Shown here: positions 61,250-64,000 of the stretch, piece after piece
Layout: every line of letters begins with the position of its first letter
How positions within the stretch are numbered: position 1 is the stretch's first letter
Assembly: GCA_030123565.1 (NCBI GenBank)
Contig: CP126122.1
Coordinates: 2,367,001 to 2,431,000, forward strand
Source: Nitrospira sp.
Lineage (GTDB): Bacteria; Nitrospirota; Nitrospiria; Nitrospirales; Nitrospiraceae
Direction of reading: 5' to 3'
Length of the DNA: 64,000 nucleotides
Notes under the pieces: generated by a model
Seen by the model: only the letters and a program-made list of their open reading frames with translations
Database searches by the model: none
Told to the model about the DNA's origin: nothing
Position numbers and translations under genes: made by a program

Positions 61250-62272
61250 TCAGGCCGCGCGTCTGCCGTCCTGTCGGCGATAACGGGAAGAGGGTGTTCG
61301 ACGAGACTCCAGCCAGCAGAGATCCGCATCGACCATTTCATGGACGAGCTCGTCGAACGTGACCTGATAGGACCAGTTCAACTGCTTGCGGGCTTTCGAC
61401 GCATCACCGAGCAGGGTCTCCACCTCGGCCGGACGGAGGAACTGCTGATCGACCTGGACATACCGGCGATAATCCAAACCGAGACGTTTGAACGCCGTTT
61501 CCGCAAACTCCCGCACCGTATGTTGTTCCCCCGTGGCGATGACATAATCGTCCGGCACGTCCTGCTGCAACATCAACCACATCGCCTTCACATATTCCCG
61601 TGCATGCCCCCAGTCGCGCCGGGCATCGAGGTTCCCCAGCCGCACCTCCTTCGCCAGCCCGAGCTTGATGCGGGCCGCGTGCGAGGTGATTTTTCTGGTG
61701 ACGAACTCATAGCCCCGCCGCGGCGATTCATGGTTGTACAGAATCCCGGAGCAGGCAAAAAGATCGTAGGCCTCCCGGTAGTTTCTCGTGAGATCGAATC
61801 CGGCGACCTTCGAAATTCCGTAGGCGGACCGGGGGTGAAAGGGCGTCCGCTCCGACTGGGGCGCCTCGACGACCTTTCCGAACATTTCACTGGAGGCAGC
61901 GAAATAAAACCGGCAGCGGGGGACCACATCGCGCACGGCGGCGAGCATATGGTGTGTGCCGTTGATATTGGCATTGAGCGTCGAGAATTCATCCTCGAAC
62001 GAATAGGCCACGAAGCTCTGGGCACCGAGGTGGTAGCACTCGTCGGGACCGACGGCCTGGAGCACACGGTAAAGACTCGGCAGGCTTTCCAGAGAAGCCG
62101 CATGGAGGTGAAGACGATCCCGCAGGTGGGCGACTCTCCAGAGCCGGTGTTCCGGATCTTCCATGGCGACACGGCGGATGATCCCGTGCACCTCATAGCC
62201 GCGCTCCAACAGAAATTCCGCCAGGTAGGAACCGTCCTGTCCCGTGATGCCGGTAATCAGGGCCCGCTTCAT
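61250..62272 (-). CDS. gmd: GDP-mannose 4,6-dehydratase
   Basis: 340 residues. Makes GDP-4-keto-6-deoxymannose, the substrate of Fcl. RALITGITGQDGSYLAEFLL is the NADP turn; HLGAQSFVAYSFEDEFSTLNANI, RFYFAASSEMFGKV, the active-site SAYGISKVAG (Tyr, Lys), FACSGILYNHESPRRGYEFV and RDWGHAREYV are typical. The region after the turn (VAMEDPEHRLWRVAHLRDRL) is the divergent bacterial form rather than the common SSSFNT type. Alternative products such as GDP-rhamnose are possible. Followed after a 217-bp gap by the ligase gene. Confidence 0.94.
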   Translation of the reverse strand: MKRALITGITGQDGSYLAEFLLERGYEVHGIIRRVAMEDPEHRLWRVAHLRDRLHLHAASLESLPSLYRVLQAVGPDECYHLGAQSFVAYSFEDEFSTLNANINGTHHMLAAVRDVVPRCRFYFAASSEMFGKVVEAPQSERTPFHPRSAYGISKVAGFDLTRNYREAYDLFACSGILYNHESPRRGYEFVTRKITSHAARIKLGLAKEVRLGNLDARRDWGHAREYVKAMWLMLQQDVPDDYVIATGEQHTVREFAETAFKRLGLDYRRYVQVDQQFLRPAEVETLLGDASKARKQLNWSYQVTFDELVHEMVDADLCWLESRRTPSSRYRRQDGRRAA

Positions 62273-62315
62273 AACCGACCCTCCTTGATGGTGGACCGAC
62301 CTCTTCTGCCGCCGC

Positions 62316-63155
62316 TTATGCAGCCGCCGACAGGGCCTTCACGAACCGCTGCAATCCATCCTGCCAGGACGGCATGCTGAACCCGAGATGGTGGAGGCGA
62401 TCCAGCGACAGGACGGAATAGGCCGGACGTTTTGCCGGTCTTGGCATGTCCGCCGTCGTGATCGGCTCGACGGGAACCAGGTGTCCGGACAAGCGGATGA
62501 TTTCCGAGGCGAACTCATGCCAGGTACAGTGGCCCTCGTTCGTCACATGCAGGATTCCCTGCACCGGATGCGCCACGAGCTGTCCGATCATGCGGGCAAG
62601 GTCTTCGGCCGAGGTCGGACAGCCGCGCTGATCCGCCACGACGTTCAAGCAGGGTCGTTCGGCCGCCTGCTGCAACATGGTCTTGACGAAATTCTTGCCC
62701 TGTCGGCCATAGAGCCAGGCGGTGCGCACGACCAGGGTATTTTCACAGCAGGCCAGCGCCCTCTGCTCACCAACCAGTTTCGACAGGCCGTAGGCGTTGA
62801 TGGGATTGGTCGGGTCGGTTTCGACATAGGGACGAGCCCCTCGGCCGTCGAACACATAGTCGGTGGAGATACACACCAACCTGGCGCCGACTTGAGCCGC
62901 CGCGCGGGCCACCCGTTCGGTCCCATCGGCATTCACGGCCATGGCCAAACCCGGATCACGTTCCGCACCGTCCACATCCGTATAGGCGCCGGCGTGAATC
63001 ACCGCCTCGGGCTTCGCCTCGACGATCGCCTGGGCGCAGTCTGGCTTCGTGAGGTCGAACGTCGGTAGATCAAGCGTCGTCAGCTGATGGCCCGGCAACA
63101 GTTGCCGGAGATCCGTCCCCAGCTGTCCGTGAGAACCGGTGACTACGATCCGCAC
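62316..63155 (-). CDS. rfbD: dTDP-4-dehydrorhamnose reductase
   Basis: About 279 residues. GTG at 63155 is chosen: GAAGGGG lies 5 nt upstream and the next residues RIVVTGSHGQLGTDLRQLL give the nucleotide-binding turn. VIHAGAYTDVDGAERDPGLA, CISTDYVFDGRGARPYVETD, the Tyr/Lys pair in NAYGLSKLVGE and RTAWLYGRQGKNFVKTML are family features. It completes dTDP-L-rhamnose synthesis. It overlaps the rfbB stop by 13 bp. RfbA and RfbC genes are not in the window. Confidence 0.95.
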   Translation of the reverse strand: MRIVVTGSHGQLGTDLRQLLPGHQLTTLDLPTFDLTKPDCAQAIVEAKPEAVIHAGAYTDVDGAERDPGLAMAVNADGTERVARAAAQVGARLVCISTDYVFDGRGARPYVETDPTNPINAYGLSKLVGEQRALACCENTLVVRTAWLYGRQGKNFVKTMLQQAAERPCLNVVADQRGCPTSAEDLARMIGQLVAHPVQGILHVTNEGHCTWHEFASEIIRLSGHLVPVEPITTADMPRPAKRPAYSVLSLDRLHHLGFSMPSWQDGLQRFVKALSAAA

Positions 63156-64000
63156 GCCGTCCCCTTCTGCAACCGCTTGGCATATTGCTGCTGATAATAG
63201 TCCTTGAACTCTCCGGACTTGATGGTCCGCCACCAGCTCTCATGGGTGCGATACCATTCGACCGTCTGCTTCAACCCCTCTTCGAACGGCACGCGGGGCG
63301 TCCAACCCAAGGCGCGCAGCCGGCTGCAATCGATGGAATAGCGGCGGTCGTGTCCCGGACGGTCCTGCACGAAGCGGATGAGCGAGCGGGGTTTGCCCAG
63401 CGCCGCGACGATCTGTTCAGCTACCGTCAGGTTCTCGCGTTCGTTCCCACCGCCGACGTTGTAGACGGTCCCCGGCTGCCCCTGGTCGAACACATGTTCG
63501 ATGCCGGCCGCATGGTCATGGACCGACAGCCAATCCCGGCAGTTCTTGCCGTCGCCGTAGAGGGGAAGCGGCTCGCCCTCGATCGCATTCGTCACAAACA
63601 GCGGAATGAATTTCTCGGGGTATTGGTTCGGCCCATAGGTGTTGCTGCCGCGCGTCACCAGCACCGGGAATCGATAGGTCGTCCAATAACTCAACACCAG
63701 CAAATCCCCGCCGGCCTTGCTCGCCGAATAGGGGCTCCGCGGTTCCAGCCGATCTTCCTCCGTGGAACTTCCCTGCTCGACGCTGCCGTAGACCTCGTCC
63801 GTACTGACTTGCAGGAACCGCCGAACCCCGGCCTGGCGCGCCTCCTCCAACAGCACCCCCGTGCCCACCACATCCGTGCGGGCGAAGGCCCCCGGATCGA
63901 GAATTGATCGATCGACGTGGGTTTCCGCGGCGCAATTGATGATGCCTTCGATCCGATGCTCGTTCAGAACCGCATGCACCACCTGTTGATCGCAGATATC
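63143..64000 (-). CDS. rfbB: dTDP-glucose 4,6-dehydratase, 5' end cut by window edge
   Basis: The visible 286 residues start inside the gene. IINCAAETHVDRSILDPGAF, FLQVSTDEVYGSVEQG, the catalytic SPYSASKAGGDLL (Tyr, Lys) and RGSNTYGPNQYPEKFIPLFV are all typical of RfbB. YGDGKNCRDWLSVHDHAAGI and the end LGWTPRVPFEEGLKQTVEWY are conserved. The N-terminal Rossmann turn lies beyond 64000. It feeds RfbC/RfbD. Confidence 0.96.
   Translation of the reverse strand, partial: DICDQQVVHAVLNEHRIEGIINCAAETHVDRSILDPGAFARTDVVGTGVLLEEARQAGVRRFLQVSTDEVYGSVEQGSSTEEDRLEPRSPYSASKAGGDLLVLSYWTTYRFPVLVTRGSNTYGPNQYPEKFIPLFVTNAIEGEPLPLYGDGKNCRDWLSVHDHAAGIEHVFDQGQPGTVYNVGGGNERENLTVAEQIVAALGKPRSLIRFVQDRPGHDRRYSIDCSRLRALGWTPRVPFEEGLKQTVEWYRTHESWWRTIKSGEFKDYYQQQYAKRLQKGTACGS

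Noticed and set aside
1..64000. CRISPR arrays
   Set aside because: No set of regularly spaced short direct repeats was seen by reading.

Overview
The window is a roughly 60% GC bacterial chromosome segment that reads most naturally as Nitrospira/Nitrospirota. That is an inference from gene content: a Class I DhnA-type aldolase paired with a Class I FBPase, a PIN/TRAM-ispD-ispF-cysE string, an unusually gene-rich surface-glycan locus and REP-like palindromes. No rRNA, tRNA or CRISPR array was found.

Layout. 1-2000: the 3' part of an uncharacterised gene, then an AT-rich stretch holding a small Imm32-like gene flanked by a 16-bp direct repeat. 2000-4950 (+): an O-antigen-export-type (Wzt) ATPase without a neighbouring permease, and a GT4 glycosyltransferase. 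5000-8500 (-): a TonB-dependent receptor operon (small DUF2946-like protein, receptor, TonB C-terminal-domain protein) containing a 121-bp imperfect palindrome. 8600-23200: housekeeping genes, namely DAHP synthase, TatD, a YacP-like nuclease, an AMIN-domain amidase, TruA, PsiF, CysE, IspF, IspD, PIN/TRAM, HtrA, FBP aldolase, FBPase, a DUF3108 protein and a phosphohexomutase. 23400-64000 (-): one very long, almost uninterrupted glycan-synthesis locus.

The glycan locus supplies precursors (ManC, phosphohexomutase, Gmd, Fcl for GDP-mannose and GDP-6-deoxyhexoses; RfbB and RfbD for dTDP-rhamnose; a WbpB-WbpD-like fusion, two DegT aminotransferases, an epimerase and a formyltransferase for diamino, uronic or N-formylated sugars), an initiating phosphoglycosyltransferase, at least seven glycosyltransferases, a Wzm permease with two different Wzt ATPases, two AsnB-type amidotransferases and an O-antigen ligase. 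A less familiar core at 40.6-47.8 kb adds a radical-SAM/SPASM protein with an unassigned N-terminal domain, a methyltransferase-transglutaminase fusion with a beta-rich tail, and an unassigned protein with a faint deacetylase-like start. This core is the best candidate for an undescribed glycan- or glycopeptide-modifying system.

The locus shows recent rearrangement. A second O-antigen ligase gene is broken by an IS1182-family element (CTAG duplication) and an IS5-family element (TA duplication), has lost about 140 internal codons exactly at the IS1182 insertion, and carries a likely in-frame stop. A frameshifted N-terminal gmd remnant lies next to fcl although an intact, divergent gmd sits 2 kb away. 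Two glycosyltransferase families each occur twice, suggesting expansion by duplication.
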